From positions 20,511 through 84,510 of the forward strand of contig JAUIGN010000034.1 in assembly GCA_030430075.1 (NCBI GenBank): a stretch of DNA of 64,000 nucleotides. The letters run 5' to 3'. Each line of letters starts with the position of its first letter. Positions within the stretch are counted from its first letter, which is position 1. The stretch is from a bacterium. Lineage in GTDB: Bacteria; Planctomycetota; Planctomycetia; Pirellulales; Pirellulaceae. The notes beneath the pieces are model-generated. The model was not told the origin of the DNA and did no database searches. It was given only the letters and a program-made list of their open reading frames with translations. Made by a program: the position numbers and the translations under genes. Shown here piece by piece: positions 45,693 through 54,963 of this stretch.

Positions 45693-45826
45693 CTGTCAGT
45701 CGCTCAACAAAAACTGGGTTGGCCTTTCATAAGCTTTCACGTCCACGTGTCCGCTTCCTACGGGCCAGTGGTCGTCAAGGTTCATGCTGCCCACGATCCG
45801 GTGAGTACCCATTCCTTCGTTGTCGC

Positions 45827-45857
45827 GGAACCGTGGCCTAACGCCCAACGGCTGATG
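45827..45857 (-). repeat. Family B repeat, half-copy 5
   Basis: Only the left hairpin half is present (on the minus strand CAGCCGTTGGGCGTTAGGCC, then ACGGTTCC). It directly neighbours the family A array. Confidence 0.6.
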
Positions 45858-45875
45858 ATCTGTCTTCCAACCCCT

Positions 45876-46095
45876 GCCCGGCGCGGGTCTCGTACCACCT
45901 GCTCGGCGCGGGTCTCGTACCACCTGCCCGGCGCGCGTCTCGTACCACCTGCTCGGCGCGGGTCTCCTACCACCTGCCCAGCGCGGGTCTCGAACCACTT
46001 GCCCGGCGCGGGTCTCGTACCACCTGCTCGGCGCGGGTCTCTGACCCCGCCGAAACCGCCGACCGCAGGTCTCCCTTCCCCACCGCAGGTCTCCC
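45876..46095 (-). repeat. Family A tandem array, locus 4 (7 units of exactly 25 bp)
   Basis: The leader is at 46095-46049 and its first block is duplicated (GGGAAGGGAGACCTGCGGT occurs twice). Seven units of exactly 25 bp follow, with core GAGACCCGCGCCGAGCA and linker GGTGGTAC. The units are nearly identical to one another, while the linker differs from every other locus. Confidence 0.9.
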
Positions 46096-46366
46096 TTCCC
46101 CATCGTCTTCGTCGACTCTCAGGAATCTGTCATCAACAACTTCCTGAACGTCGCCTCTCTCGCCAGACGGCGGGAACCTGCAACCACGGTCTGGCGCCGT
46201 TGGCGACAGGTCCAATGCGGCAGTTAGTTTCTCGCGGTTCGGTGGATCACGCAGTGCCTGAGGCCAGACATGATGCCACGCGGGCCTGACATCTCGCCAG
46301 AAAGACCCACCAACAAAATTCCGGTTGTTTCAGGCGCTGACCTACGAACGTTGTTTCCCACGTCGC

Positions 46367-47611
46367 TCAGGGCGCGCCTGACTGGGAGGTGTCCGTCGAG
46401 CCCTGCTTTGCTGCGTCCGTTTCGTTTTTGGCTTGAGCGGTGTCCTTCTGGTTGTTCGTCTTGCCGGCTCCTGCGCCGCCAAAGGCAAAGAAAGTATTCG
46501 CTCGCTTGACTGCCGTGGGGTCGATCTTTTCCAGCATCGCGATGTGTTCCTTGGCCTTGGGATTCGGGCAGGCACGCAGATAGTTGATGACCGGCACGCG
46601 CACCCAGCTCGTTTTGTCGTCGGCGTCCTTGAACAGTTGGACCAGTTCATTCATGACCGACCAGTCTTCCCAGCGAGCCAGATCCGGAATGACCAGGTCG
46701 GCCAATTTCGGCCGCGCCAGCATGTGCCGCAGGCCCTCCAGGATTCTTTCTCGAGGAATCACATCGGTCTCGCTGCCGTGAAAACGCAGTGCCATGATGG
46801 CCGCATACGTGTCGGCGTACTCGGCATCGCTATTCTTCAAAAACAGCTCTTCGACCAGCGGCATACCGTCGGCGCCCTTGAGTGTCAGATAGCAACCGAT
46901 CATGGCATCGAGGCCTGCCTTCTTTTTCCGGTCGTCGGACTGCAGGAGATCCTCCAGCATGGCAACGTCGCCCGAGTTGCCGCAGACGCCAAGCAAGGTC
47001 AAGTAGAGTCGGCGGCGACTGGCCGGGATATCGCCGTCCTTGATCCAGGCGACCAGCTTGTCGTGGTTCATGTTCGGCTTCAGCAGTTTGATCTCCGGGT
47101 AGGGCGCCTTGGCAAACTCGTCATAGGCGTCCCGAGCCAGCATCTCATCCGGGTCTTCCAAGTAGTCTTGGAAAAACAGCAGACGAGCCGGACCGTCCTG
47201 CGGCAGTTTTAAGAGGCGAGGGATGTAGGTACAGGCTCGCTCGGAAAGCGGCAGTGGGGTCGACCAGGAGATCTTGGGTGGATCGACACCCATGACCAGG
47301 AACGTGGCACCCGCCTTGGCTTCGCCGAAGAACACCGTCTCAACGACCTGATCAACCTTGGCCAAGGCGTCCCCTTTGACAACCTGGCGCACCTTGAATT
47401 TCGCCTTGGGGACCTCTTTGCGATTCGCCTCCGCCGTCTTGACCGGCGGCAGGGCGACCAGTTCGGCAATCACCACGACGTCCATGGACCGAATCTCTTC
47501 GGTGAACGTCTGCGAAACGGTCGAACAGAAGGGACAAGCCAGGACGGGAACCGCGGCAGATACGCAGAGTATCGCCACGGCGATCGACAGCAGGGAAGTG
47601 AAACGACTCAT
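46367..47611 (-). CDS. Secreted CPFC-motif protein with helical repeat body
   Basis: The 414-residue protein has a signal peptide (LLSIAVAILCVSAAVPVLA) ending just before CPFC at 26-29, a CxxC pair at the mature N-terminus. Next comes a beta-rich domain (VVVIAELVALPPV and KFKVRQVVKGD) like those in thrombospondin-type or TIMP-like planctomycete secreted proteins, then about 250 residues of HEAT-like helical repeats. The tail is Thr/Gln/Lys-rich and disordered. GAAAGGAG lies before Met 47611. It lies between the transporter genes and the DUF3299 genes on the same strand. A role in their complex is possible but inferred. Confidence 0.75.
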   Translation of the reverse strand: MSRFTSLLSIAVAILCVSAAVPVLACPFCSTVSQTFTEEIRSMDVVVIAELVALPPVKTAEANRKEVPKAKFKVRQVVKGDALAKVDQVVETVFFGEAKAGATFLVMGVDPPKISWSTPLPLSERACTYIPRLLKLPQDGPARLLFFQDYLEDPDEMLARDAYDEFAKAPYPEIKLLKPNMNHDKLVAWIKDGDIPASRRRLYLTLLGVCGNSGDVAMLEDLLQSDDRKKKAGLDAMIGCYLTLKGADGMPLVEELFLKNSDAEYADTYAAIMALRFHGSETDVIPRERILEGLRHMLARPKLADLVIPDLARWEDWSVMNELVQLFKDADDKTSWVRVPVINYLRACPNPKAKEHIAMLEKIDPTAVKRANTFFAFGGAGAGKTNNQKDTAQAKNETDAAKQGSTDTSQSGAP

Positions 47612-47944
47612 GGCTTGCTCCTTTCCGCCAGGATTGGCGGGGCTGGAAGTGGTCCAGTGGTATGCGGTCAGGGGATGGTGGGCCGGTTGCGGCCTGCGTT
47701 GGCAGTGTCGCGTTGCGATGTTACGGGTGGTACCCAACGCTGGCAGGGCCAACGCTATCGCGGGAACGAGCCAACATCTGGTTCGATCCTGCTGGCCGCT
47801 CCCGAAACGGGCGCACGGTGAGTGTCTCTCACAACGTAACACGCTCATTGACAGTGTAGGATCCCGTTTTCAGTCAAGGAACCCCGTTTTCCTGGTCCTG
47901 GCCGGCCCTGGGTTGCCGGGAGGAACGAAAGCGGCGATGTCCGA
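47612..47944. other. Intergenic region without recognisable features
   Basis: The 333-bp gap lies between the permease stop and the CPFC-protein start (both minus strand). I see no gene, RNA or repeat family. Short AT-richer runs near 47850-47885 could belong to a promoter but no good box pair is found. Confidence 0.4.
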
Positions 47945-49519
47945 CTAGGAACCCAACGACTTGGCGACGTCGGTTTGATAGGCGGAGAGTGCCGGCAGAA
48001 ACCCCACAATAATCGCTAGCAGAATCAGTGCCGGAATTAACCACAGCTCCGGCGACACTAGCCCTATTATCGGCCCCATGCCCCACAGATCAAGGTTTTC
48101 CAGCGGTGGGGCCAGGCTGAGGAAGTTGATCGAGACCCCTGTCCGCTGCTCGATCTGGTCGCTCGCCAGGGTATTCAAGGCATGGCCTCCGGCCCAGCCG
48201 GCGACGCCCCCGGCCATCGAGAGCAGGACCGATTCCAACAGAATGACCGTCATCACGGTCGTGCGGCTGGCGCCCAGGGCCCGCATCACGGCGATTTCGT
48301 GCTTCCGGTCGCTCATCGAGTTGTAGATGCTGACCAGGATGCTCACGCCGGACACGACGCAAATCAACGCGGTTACCACCAGCAGCGCCAACTGCACAGG
48401 ACCCACGAACTCGTCGAATAGCAATGTGATTTCACGAATCGGCTGCACGCATTGGGCCACGTTGCTCTTGTTGATCGAATCGGCCATGAGCATGCCGAAG
48501 ATGTCACTGCTGGTGCGAACCAGCACGGCGGAGACTTCCCGTTGTTCAACGGGCAGCGACTGTACCACGGGCTCGGTCTCCGGTCGGCCGTGCTGGCCAT
48601 CCGGGGCTGCCGCCCCGGGCGGCGCGGCCGTGTCTTCGTCGAGTTCCCCGGTGTCGATCGGTTTGGCGTGGTCGTCCATCAAATAGAAGCCTTCCATGTT
48701 GATGAACGCTGCGCGATCGTTGGGGGTCCCGGAGTACTCCAGCACGCCCACGATCTTGAACTGGTCGCCGTGTTGATCACCTTCGGGATCACCGTGTGAG
48801 GGAGAAAAACCATCGCCGACACCGACGTTCATCTCCCTTGCTACCGATGCGCCCACGACCGCTTCGAAGTAGCCATGCTCGGGTGTCCAGCGTTTGAAGT
48901 TGCGTCCGGCCGAAAACTCGAACGCCTGGTCGCTTGCCGGGCCGTACCGTAGTTGGTCGAACATATCGGGGGTGGTTCCCACGACCCGAAACGGCCCGAA
49001 GTAGTCGCCCAGACAGACGGGGATCGCAAATGCCGTGAATTGGCTGAACTTGCCGCCTCGCTCCAGGTCGAGCTGCTGCCGGCCTTGCGCTTCGAGCAGT
49101 TCGCCGGCGAACTGCGAGCCCAGGGCGGCCAGCCCGGCACCGTGCTGGCTGTCGATTGCCATCGCGGTATTGAGCGTTTCCCACTGGGCCGCGTGCAATT
49201 CCTCGCGCAGCGTATGCGAAAGGGCCGCTCGGCGTTCCTCTTCGGGAACGAACTCGAGGTAGTATTCGTAGGGAATATTGGCGACCGGCTTGCTCAAGTA
49301 AAAGACCGTGTTCATGGTCAGTTGCAAACGGCCGCCACGGGCCCCCACGATCTGGTTGTAGCCCAGGCTGGAGTTGTTGCGGAACGACTTCGCCACCACG
49401 CCGTGCACCGAGAGCACCGCCACGACCATCATGACGCCCAACGCCATCGAGACGGCTGTCAGGAATGACGCCAGCCCCCGCTGTTGAATACTCCGCCAGG
49501 CAATTCGAATCAGACTCAT
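47945..49519 (-). CDS. FtsX/MacB-type ABC transporter permease
   Basis: The 524-residue protein has the four-segment FtsX topology: one N-terminal membrane segment (18-42), a large periplasmic domain, and three C-terminal segments. IVGARGG at 57-63 followed by LQLTMNTVFYLSKPVANIPY resembles the permease subgroup seen next to DUF3299 proteins in gammaproteobacterial zinc loci (GARSG motif, from memory). The ATPase gene overlaps its start by 4 bp. Export of lipoproteins, as by LolCE, is the alternative. The DUF3299 genes downstream favour the metal-linked subgroup. Confidence 0.85.
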   Translation of the reverse strand: MSLIRIAWRSIQQRGLASFLTAVSMALGVMMVVAVLSVHGVVAKSFRNNSSLGYNQIVGARGGRLQLTMNTVFYLSKPVANIPYEYYLEFVPEEERRAALSHTLREELHAAQWETLNTAMAIDSQHGAGLAALGSQFAGELLEAQGRQQLDLERGGKFSQFTAFAIPVCLGDYFGPFRVVGTTPDMFDQLRYGPASDQAFEFSAGRNFKRWTPEHGYFEAVVGASVAREMNVGVGDGFSPSHGDPEGDQHGDQFKIVGVLEYSGTPNDRAAFINMEGFYLMDDHAKPIDTGELDEDTAAPPGAAAPDGQHGRPETEPVVQSLPVEQREVSAVLVRTSSDIFGMLMADSINKSNVAQCVQPIREITLLFDEFVGPVQLALLVVTALICVVSGVSILVSIYNSMSDRKHEIAVMRALGASRTTVMTVILLESVLLSMAGGVAGWAGGHALNTLASDQIEQRTGVSINFLSLAPPLENLDLWGMGPIIGLVSPELWLIPALILLAIIVGFLPALSAYQTDVAKSLGS

Positions 49520-50202
49520 GAGACTTCCTGTGCGGGTGTGCTGACGACACGATTTACGTCTTCCAGCCGATCGACGCGGTCAAACTGGTCCGCCACTTCT
49601 CGCGCGTGGGTCACCAAGACCAGGGCGATGTCTTCTTCACGGCAGGTGTCGCGAATCAGGTCGATGATCTTCTGTTGGTTGGCCGGATCGACATTCGCCG
49701 TCGGTTCATCCGCCAGGAGCAGGCGGGGCCGGTTCGCCAACGCGCGGGCAACCGCCACTCGCTGCTGTTCACCGACCGACATGGCACTTGGCTTGTGGCC
49801 GGCGCGAGCGCTCAGGCCAACACGGTCCAGCAACTGTCGAGCACGGTTGGTGTCTCGCTTGCCTCGAGCAAACGTCATCCCCAAGAGAACATTCTCCAGG
49901 GCGGAAAATGCCGGCAGCAAATTGAATGTCTGAAAGACGTAGCCCAGCTTGATCGCCCGGTAGCGATCGCGGCCGGCTTCGGACAGCTTGTTGACTTCGA
50001 CCTGATCGATCCGAATCGTCCCCGCGTCCGCTCGGCTGATCCCCGCAATGATGTGCAGCAGGGTGGTCTTCCCGCAACCGCTCCGCCCCACCAAAACCAT
50101 CTGCTCGCCCGTCGCGACTTCGAACTTCGGGACATCGAGAATCCGCAGGAATTCTCCGTTGGCTTGGAGATACGATTTCTTGACGCCTTCCAGATGGAGC
50201 AT
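49516..50202 (-). CDS. ABC transporter ATP-binding protein, LolD/MacB type
   Basis: The 228-residue ATPase has Walker A GRSGCGKTT (39-47), Q-loop VFQTFNLLPAF, signature SVGEQQR in place of the common LSGGQ, Walker B LLLADEPTANVDP and H-loop LVTHAREVAD. It energises the FtsX-type permease encoded next, with a 4-bp overlap. Start 50202 (MLHLEGVKKSY) matches the family start; an open extension to 50343 has no homology. It is divergently transcribed from a DUF1501 gene, and four 16-bp repeats lie in the shared upstream region. Confidence 0.9.
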   Translation of the reverse strand: MLHLEGVKKSYLQANGEFLRILDVPKFEVATGEQMVLVGRSGCGKTTLLHIIAGISRADAGTIRIDQVEVNKLSEAGRDRYRAIKLGYVFQTFNLLPAFSALENVLLGMTFARGKRDTNRARQLLDRVGLSARAGHKPSAMSVGEQQRVAVARALANRPRLLLADEPTANVDPANQQKIIDLIRDTCREEDIALVLVTHAREVADQFDRVDRLEDVNRVVSTPAQEVS

Positions 50203-50340
50203 AGGGAGATTCCAGCAACTGCATGTACGTGCGGAGGGTTGGCAGGCATACGTCCCGGGCCGCAGACCTCGACCGGCTAACAACCTAGCAGTGCCGCCTG
50301 ATTTCTCAAAGAGACCCCACCCGGGTTCCCGGCAGCCCGT

Positions 50341-50396
50341 CATTGGGCCAATACGTCACTGGGCCAATACGCCACTGGGCCAATACGTCACTGGGC
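50341..50396. repeat. Four tandem 16-bp repeats in a divergent promoter region
   Basis: The unit CACTGGGCCAATACGT is repeated about 3.5 times with one or two changes. Its core TTGGGCCAA/CTGGGCCAA is nearly palindromic. It lies between the divergent ABC ATPase and DUF1501 genes, where regularly phased repeats could serve as operator sites. Confidence 0.6.
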
Positions 50397-50512
50397 GACC
50401 GCAGGTTCACCTGGCCGGCATCCGCACGGGCGGTTCTCGGATTGAATCCATCGACGGGCCTTGATACGTTAAGCATGGCAGATTTTCCGAGGGTTTCCAG
50501 GAGACTGATGCG

Positions 50513-51910
50513 ATGTTGAGCCTCTGTACCGGTGGACGAAGTGCGTCCGGTCGTGCGTCGCGGCGCGAGTTTCTCCGGATCGGGGCGACCTCGCTGGGCG
50601 GAATGTCCTTGCCTGGTCTGCTGGCGGCCAGGGCATCGGCTGCCGGATCCGCCGTCAAGGAGACGTCGGTGGTCGTGTTGAACCTCCAGGGAGGTCCTAC
50701 GCAGTTCGAGACGTTCGATCCGAACATGCAGGCGCCCGCAGAGATTCGCAGCATCACGGGCGAAACCAAGACCAGCCTGCCGGGCGTCACCTTCGGCGGA
50801 TCCTTGCCCCGTCTGGCTGGGCTGGCCGACAAGCTGGCCGTCGTTCGCTCGTATCGCCACGGGATCTCCAGCCACGGGCCGGCCGCGATGCACGTCATGG
50901 CGGGTGGCAATCCCACGGGTGCGATGATGGGGGCCTTGTATTCGCGAGTGTCCGGGTTGACCAACGCGGCCACGGGCGTTCCCAAGAACGTGCTGGTGAC
51001 GTCCCGGGCCATGGGTGCGGAACACAAGGAACTGTACTACAACGCGGATCGCGTCTCTCAGACCGGATCTCTGGCAGCAGCCTACCGGCCGTTCGACCCC
51101 AGCGCCGGTAATGAACTGCTCGGGAACATGACACTGCAGATCGAGCGTCGCCGGCTGGATGACCGCCGCGGGTTGCTGGAGCGCCTGGACGCATTGCGGC
51201 GTGGATTCGACAACGGTGGATTGGAAACGGCCGGTCGCTTCCAACAACAGGCATTCGAAGTCCTGGTTCGAGGTGTCGCCGACGCCTTCGATTGGTCCCA
51301 GGAAGATCCCGCCCTGCTGGCCCGGTACGACACGAGCACACTGGAACCGACGGCCCAGGTAAAGCAGCGAAACAGTTACGCCAAACAGTTCTCCCCGGTG
51401 GCGCTCGGCAAACAGATGCTGTTGGCGCGCCGCCTTTGCGAAGCCGGTTGCGGTTTCGTCACGGTCACCTGTCCCGGCTGGGACATGCATGGCGGGGGGA
51501 AAGAGTTCACGATGGCGGACGGCCTGGCATCGCTGACACCGGCTGTCGACCGGGCCGTTTCGGCCTTCATCGAAGATGTCCATGCGCGGGGCCTCAGCAA
51601 GAATATACTGCTGGTGATAACCGGCGAGTTTGGCCGCACGCCGCGACTCAACAAGAACGGCGGCCGCGACCATTGGGGCAACCTGTGCACGCTGGCCTTC
51701 GCCGGCGGGGGGCTCCAAATGGGACAAGTCATTGGCCGGTCCGATCGAACCGGTAGCCAGCCGGCCGGCGACCCGATCTCGAGCGCCAACGTAATGGCAA
51801 CCGTCATGCACACGCTCTTTGACATCGGCCAGGTCCGGTTGATGACCGGGATCCCGAAGGAAGTCGAGCGGGTGATTACCGGAAGCCAACCGATCCGCGA
51901 ATTGGTGTAA
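50513..51910 (+). CDS. DUF1501 family protein, second copy
   Basis: The 465-residue protein has a Tat-type motif SRREFLR at 16-22, then DUF1501 features: LNLQGGPTQFETFDPN, HVMAGGNPTGAMMG, GWDMHGGG, TGEFGRTPRLNKNGGRDHWGN and a MHTLFDIGQ region. The domain is related to the alkaline-phosphatase superfamily with a likely divalent metal site. It is the second of two in the window, diverged from the one at 1565-3010. It stands alone, without DUF1553 partners. Confidence 0.9.
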   Translation: MLSLCTGGRSASGRASRREFLRIGATSLGGMSLPGLLAARASAAGSAVKETSVVVLNLQGGPTQFETFDPNMQAPAEIRSITGETKTSLPGVTFGGSLPRLAGLADKLAVVRSYRHGISSHGPAAMHVMAGGNPTGAMMGALYSRVSGLTNAATGVPKNVLVTSRAMGAEHKELYYNADRVSQTGSLAAAYRPFDPSAGNELLGNMTLQIERRRLDDRRGLLERLDALRRGFDNGGLETAGRFQQQAFEVLVRGVADAFDWSQEDPALLARYDTSTLEPTAQVKQRNSYAKQFSPVALGKQMLLARRLCEAGCGFVTVTCPGWDMHGGGKEFTMADGLASLTPAVDRAVSAFIEDVHARGLSKNILLVITGEFGRTPRLNKNGGRDHWGNLCTLAFAGGGLQMGQVIGRSDRTGSQPAGDPISSANVMATVMHTLFDIGQVRLMTGIPKEVERVITGSQPIRELV

Positions 51911-51975
51911 CGGGCAGCCAAGCACGGACGCCGCACCTGCCCTGGGACGCGCCGTTCAACCGTTCGCATCAGGCC

Positions 51976-53202
51976 TTATCGTTGCGCCGCCATCCACTCG
52001 GCGAGCACTTCTTGCGGGCTCCGCCGGTCGTCCTTCCCGCGTTCGACCAAGGGCAGATCTTGAGCTCGGACCAGTTGCCGGGTCAATGCGTCGCGCGATC
52101 CGTCGGCTCGATCCGGCTCGGCGACCGACGCATCGATCACCAGGCAGTCCCAGCCGCCCACGCCAAAATTGAGCGACCAGTTCATGGTCCAGGCAAAGCT
52201 GTGAATAAGCGCTTCGCGCGAATCGGCCCGGGCACTGCGCGGGACGGCGATCAGGACCAGGTCCGGTCGCATGGCGCGGACGCGTGCCTTGGCCTCCGCT
52301 TCGATTTCCGGCAACGATTTTCCCGCCACCTGCCAGGGGGTGACTTCGACGCGGACCTCAGAGCCCAGTCGGGCCAGCGCGGGCTGGACCAACGCGTCAA
52401 ACGGCTCCATGGCGAGAACCTTGATCGGTTGCCGCTGGGCGATCTTGGCAAGCGTGCGGGGCAGTGCCGGAGACGGCGGAAGAACACCGGCCAACGAGGT
52501 CTTCCGGCCCGTGATTGATTCGGCCAGCATCTCCGCAATTCGTTTGTGACCATCCATGTTGGGGTGGATCGCGTCACTCATCAGCAACCGCCACGCCAAC
52601 GGATCACGCTGCCGGAGTGCATCCAGTTGCTGGTAGCAGTCGAGCATTGGGACGTCAAGTTCTCGGCCGACCGAACGCACAACGTCGCAATATTGGACCA
52701 GCTTTTCCGTGGGGCGCCCGCTGGTGTCCGTCACGCAATTGGGCGTGCACAGGAGCACTTCCGCACCGGCCGATCTGCAGCGGGAAACGATCTCCTGAAG
52801 ATTGTCGCGGTAGTCGCCCCTTGAGACCCGCGTCATGTCATTGAGCCCGAACATGACGGTGACCAGCGTGGGCCGCGCGGCAAGCACATCCCGATCGATG
52901 CGGTCCAGGGCGTTGACCGTGGTATTCCCGCTGATCCCGGCGTTGACCAGCTCGACGTCCGCCCGAGGCGACAACTGCCGCAGTGCGATCCCCAGCATGT
53001 CGGTGTAGGCGCGGCGGCTGCCCGTGTGGTAGTAGACGCCTGTGACGCTATCGCCGAAGCAGACGATCCGCACCGGCTCGCCCCGTTCGAGGCGTGCGGC
53101 CGTCTTGGGTGTGCCGGGCGATGCGGCCGGGAGGATCGGCGTCGTCAAGCTGACAAGCAGCCCGATGGAGAACGACAACAAGAGAAGCGGGAGGCGAGAC
53201 AT
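51976..53202 (-). CDS. Secreted SGNH/GDSL hydrolase with C-terminal extra domain
   Basis: The 408-residue protein has a signal peptide (LPLLLLSFSIGLLVSL) then an SGNH hydrolase: block I GDSVT (50-54, nucleophile Ser52), block II GISGNTT, block III GLND and the catalytic DAIHPNMDGH. It removes ester groups (lipid or carbohydrate acetyl). From about 230 there is an additional domain of unknown type with APSPALPR and VLIAVPRSARADSRE. Start 53202 is chosen at the signal peptide; an open extension to 53358 lies in the divergent promoter. It is transcribed away from the M81 peptidase gene. Confidence 0.88.
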   Translation of the reverse strand: MSRLPLLLLSFSIGLLVSLTTPILPAASPGTPKTAARLERGEPVRIVCFGDSVTGVYYHTGSRRAYTDMLGIALRQLSPRADVELVNAGISGNTTVNALDRIDRDVLAARPTLVTVMFGLNDMTRVSRGDYRDNLQEIVSRCRSAGAEVLLCTPNCVTDTSGRPTEKLVQYCDVVRSVGRELDVPMLDCYQQLDALRQRDPLAWRLLMSDAIHPNMDGHKRIAEMLAESITGRKTSLAGVLPPSPALPRTLAKIAQRQPIKVLAMEPFDALVQPALARLGSEVRVEVTPWQVAGKSLPEIEAEAKARVRAMRPDLVLIAVPRSARADSREALIHSFAWTMNWSLNFGVGGWDCLVIDASVAEPDRADGSRDALTRQLVRAQDLPLVERGKDDRRSPQEVLAEWMAAQR

Positions 53203-53397
53203 GGCAGCGGTTCCAACGGTGGGACGGAAAGCGAGGCGGCGTCGAGAGCGAGGCGTTCCTCGGGCAGTGCGGTCGGGCGGCAACCGGCGACGATCCGCGG
53301 CTGCCAGTTCGTGCCGGACAGAGGCATGAGTTGACGATCGATGGTAAGCTACTGCCACGGACCTTTCAAATCACAGGATTGGGGAGCGTCGTTCGTT

Positions 53398-54963
53398 ATG
53401 CGAATCGCCAGCGGAGGTGTGCAACACGAGACCAACACGTTTGCCGTGACCCGGACACGCCTGGCCGATTTCGTGCGCGACAGCCAGTGTGGACCGGAGC
53501 TGGCCGGCAACGAGGTCATTCTGGAGCGCTATCGGGGGACCGGTTGTGTTCATGGAGGTTATATCGCCGGGGCCGAGTCACTCGGGATCGAATTGCTGCC
53601 CCTGTTGTCGGCTCGGGCTCAGCCGTCGGGGATCGTCGAGCAGGCGACGTTTGACTGGTTGCTCGACCGGTTCGTCGAACGACTGGAGAACGTCCTGCCG
53701 GTCGACGGCATGTTGCTTGATCTGCACGGGGCGATGGTGACCGAGTCCTATGAGGATGCGGAAGGGGCCTTCATCGCTGCCGTCCGGCAATTGGTTGGCA
53801 ATGATGTTCCCATCTTCGTGACCCTTGATCTGCACGCGAATATTACTCGACAGATGGCCGACCTGGCCGATGTGATCATCGGTTTCGACACCTATCCGCA
53901 CGTTGACATGCACGACCGCGGCCGCGAAGCGATCGAGCTGCTGGCCGCGACGATACGCGGCGAGGTGACGCCCGTGCAGGCTTTTCGGCAGCTCCCCCTG
54001 CTGACCATGCCGCCGCTGCAGTGCACGCTGCGAGAACCGATGCAATCCCTGATGGATGGCCTCCATCGTTTGGAGGCCGAGCCCGGGTTGCTCACGGCGA
54101 CGGTCGCCATGGGGTTCCCGTTCGCAGACATCGTCGACGCCGGCGTCAGCGTGCTGGTGACCGCCGACGGTGACGCGGAACTGGCCGATCAAAAGGCCGA
54201 CGAGCTGGCCGAGCGGCTGTGGGACCTGCGCGACGACCTGACGCCGCGGCTGACCTCGATCGAAGAGGCGATGCGTTTTGTCAACGATCACCCGGCCGAT
54301 GGCCTGACCATCTTCGCGGATGGTTCGGACAACCCCGGCGGAGGCGCGCCGTGCGACGGAACCGTGGCGCTGCAGGCGATGATCGACGCCCATTTCGAAG
54401 GCGGCGTCGTGGCGGTCCTCTACGACCCGGAGACGGCTGCCCAGGCACATCGGGCCGGCGTTGGCCAGCAGATCGTTGTCCGCCTGGGGGGCAAGACGGA
54501 CGACCTGCACGGAGCGCCGGTCGAGGCGACGGCTTATGTGCGGGCCCTCTGTGACGGCACGTTTGTGCACCGTGGGCCCATGTTGAACGGCGTCGAAGAT
54601 CAACTCGGCCTGACCGCCACACTGGTGATCGGCGGTGTCGAGGTGGTCGTTTCATCGCAGCGGCGGCAATGTCTGGATGTCGAGATGCTGCGGATTGCGG
54701 GGATCGAGCCCACGCATCGCCGGCTCCTGGTCGTCAAGAGTGCTGTCCATTTCCGAGCCGACTTTGGTCCACTGGCGGCCCATATTTTCGACGCCGACAC
54801 GCCGGGAGTCCATCGCCCCGATTTTGCCATGTTCGACTATCGGAAGCTGCGCCGGCCGATTTATCCCCTGCAAGACGTCGCCCACTGGCGAACCGCTTCG
54901 CCAACCGACGGGAACGGCGAGCGGGATGGAAACGGTGCGACGCCCGCACAAGGTGAGCCATGA
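53398..54963 (+). CDS. M81 family metallopeptidase (MlrC/microcystinase C-like)
   Basis: The 521-residue protein belongs to the family whose founder, MlrC, completes microcystin breakdown; most members have other substrates. GGVQHETNTF starts at about residue 6, DLHGAMVTESYEDAEG follows, and the metal-binding DLHANIT and YPHVDMHDRG segments carry the zinc ligands. The C-terminal domain (DNPGGGAPCDGT, then FRADFGPLA) completes the fold. There is no signal peptide. GGGGAG lies 11 bases before the start. A truncated globin gene overlaps by 4 bp (ATGA), so the two proteins are co-made. Confidence 0.9.
   Translation: MRIASGGVQHETNTFAVTRTRLADFVRDSQCGPELAGNEVILERYRGTGCVHGGYIAGAESLGIELLPLLSARAQPSGIVEQATFDWLLDRFVERLENVLPVDGMLLDLHGAMVTESYEDAEGAFIAAVRQLVGNDVPIFVTLDLHANITRQMADLADVIIGFDTYPHVDMHDRGREAIELLAATIRGEVTPVQAFRQLPLLTMPPLQCTLREPMQSLMDGLHRLEAEPGLLTATVAMGFPFADIVDAGVSVLVTADGDAELADQKADELAERLWDLRDDLTPRLTSIEEAMRFVNDHPADGLTIFADGSDNPGGGAPCDGTVALQAMIDAHFEGGVVAVLYDPETAAQAHRAGVGQQIVVRLGGKTDDLHGAPVEATAYVRALCDGTFVHRGPMLNGVEDQLGLTATLVIGGVEVVVSSQRRQCLDVEMLRIAGIEPTHRRLLVVKSAVHFRADFGPLAAHIFDADTPGVHRPDFAMFDYRKLRRPIYPLQDVAHWRTASPTDGNGERDGNGATPAQGEP

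Larger units (their letters stand above)
45693..46366. other. Intergenic region with family A array and family B half-copy
   Basis: The 674-bp gap between the CPFC-protein stop and the DUF3299 start (both minus) holds family B half-copy 5 (45827-45857) and the family A array (45876-46095), only 18 bp apart. No gene is seen in the remainder. Confidence 0.5.

Noticed and set aside
45876..46048. CRISPR array
   Set aside because: The unit is only 23-26 bp in total, the linkers are identical within an array rather than unique, and there are no cas genes. It is a tandem repeat.
52815..52835. Family A unit inside the SGNH gene (GAGACCCGCGTC)
   Set aside because: Only about 10 bases match and neither leader nor repetition is present. 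Chance similarity in GC-rich coding DNA.
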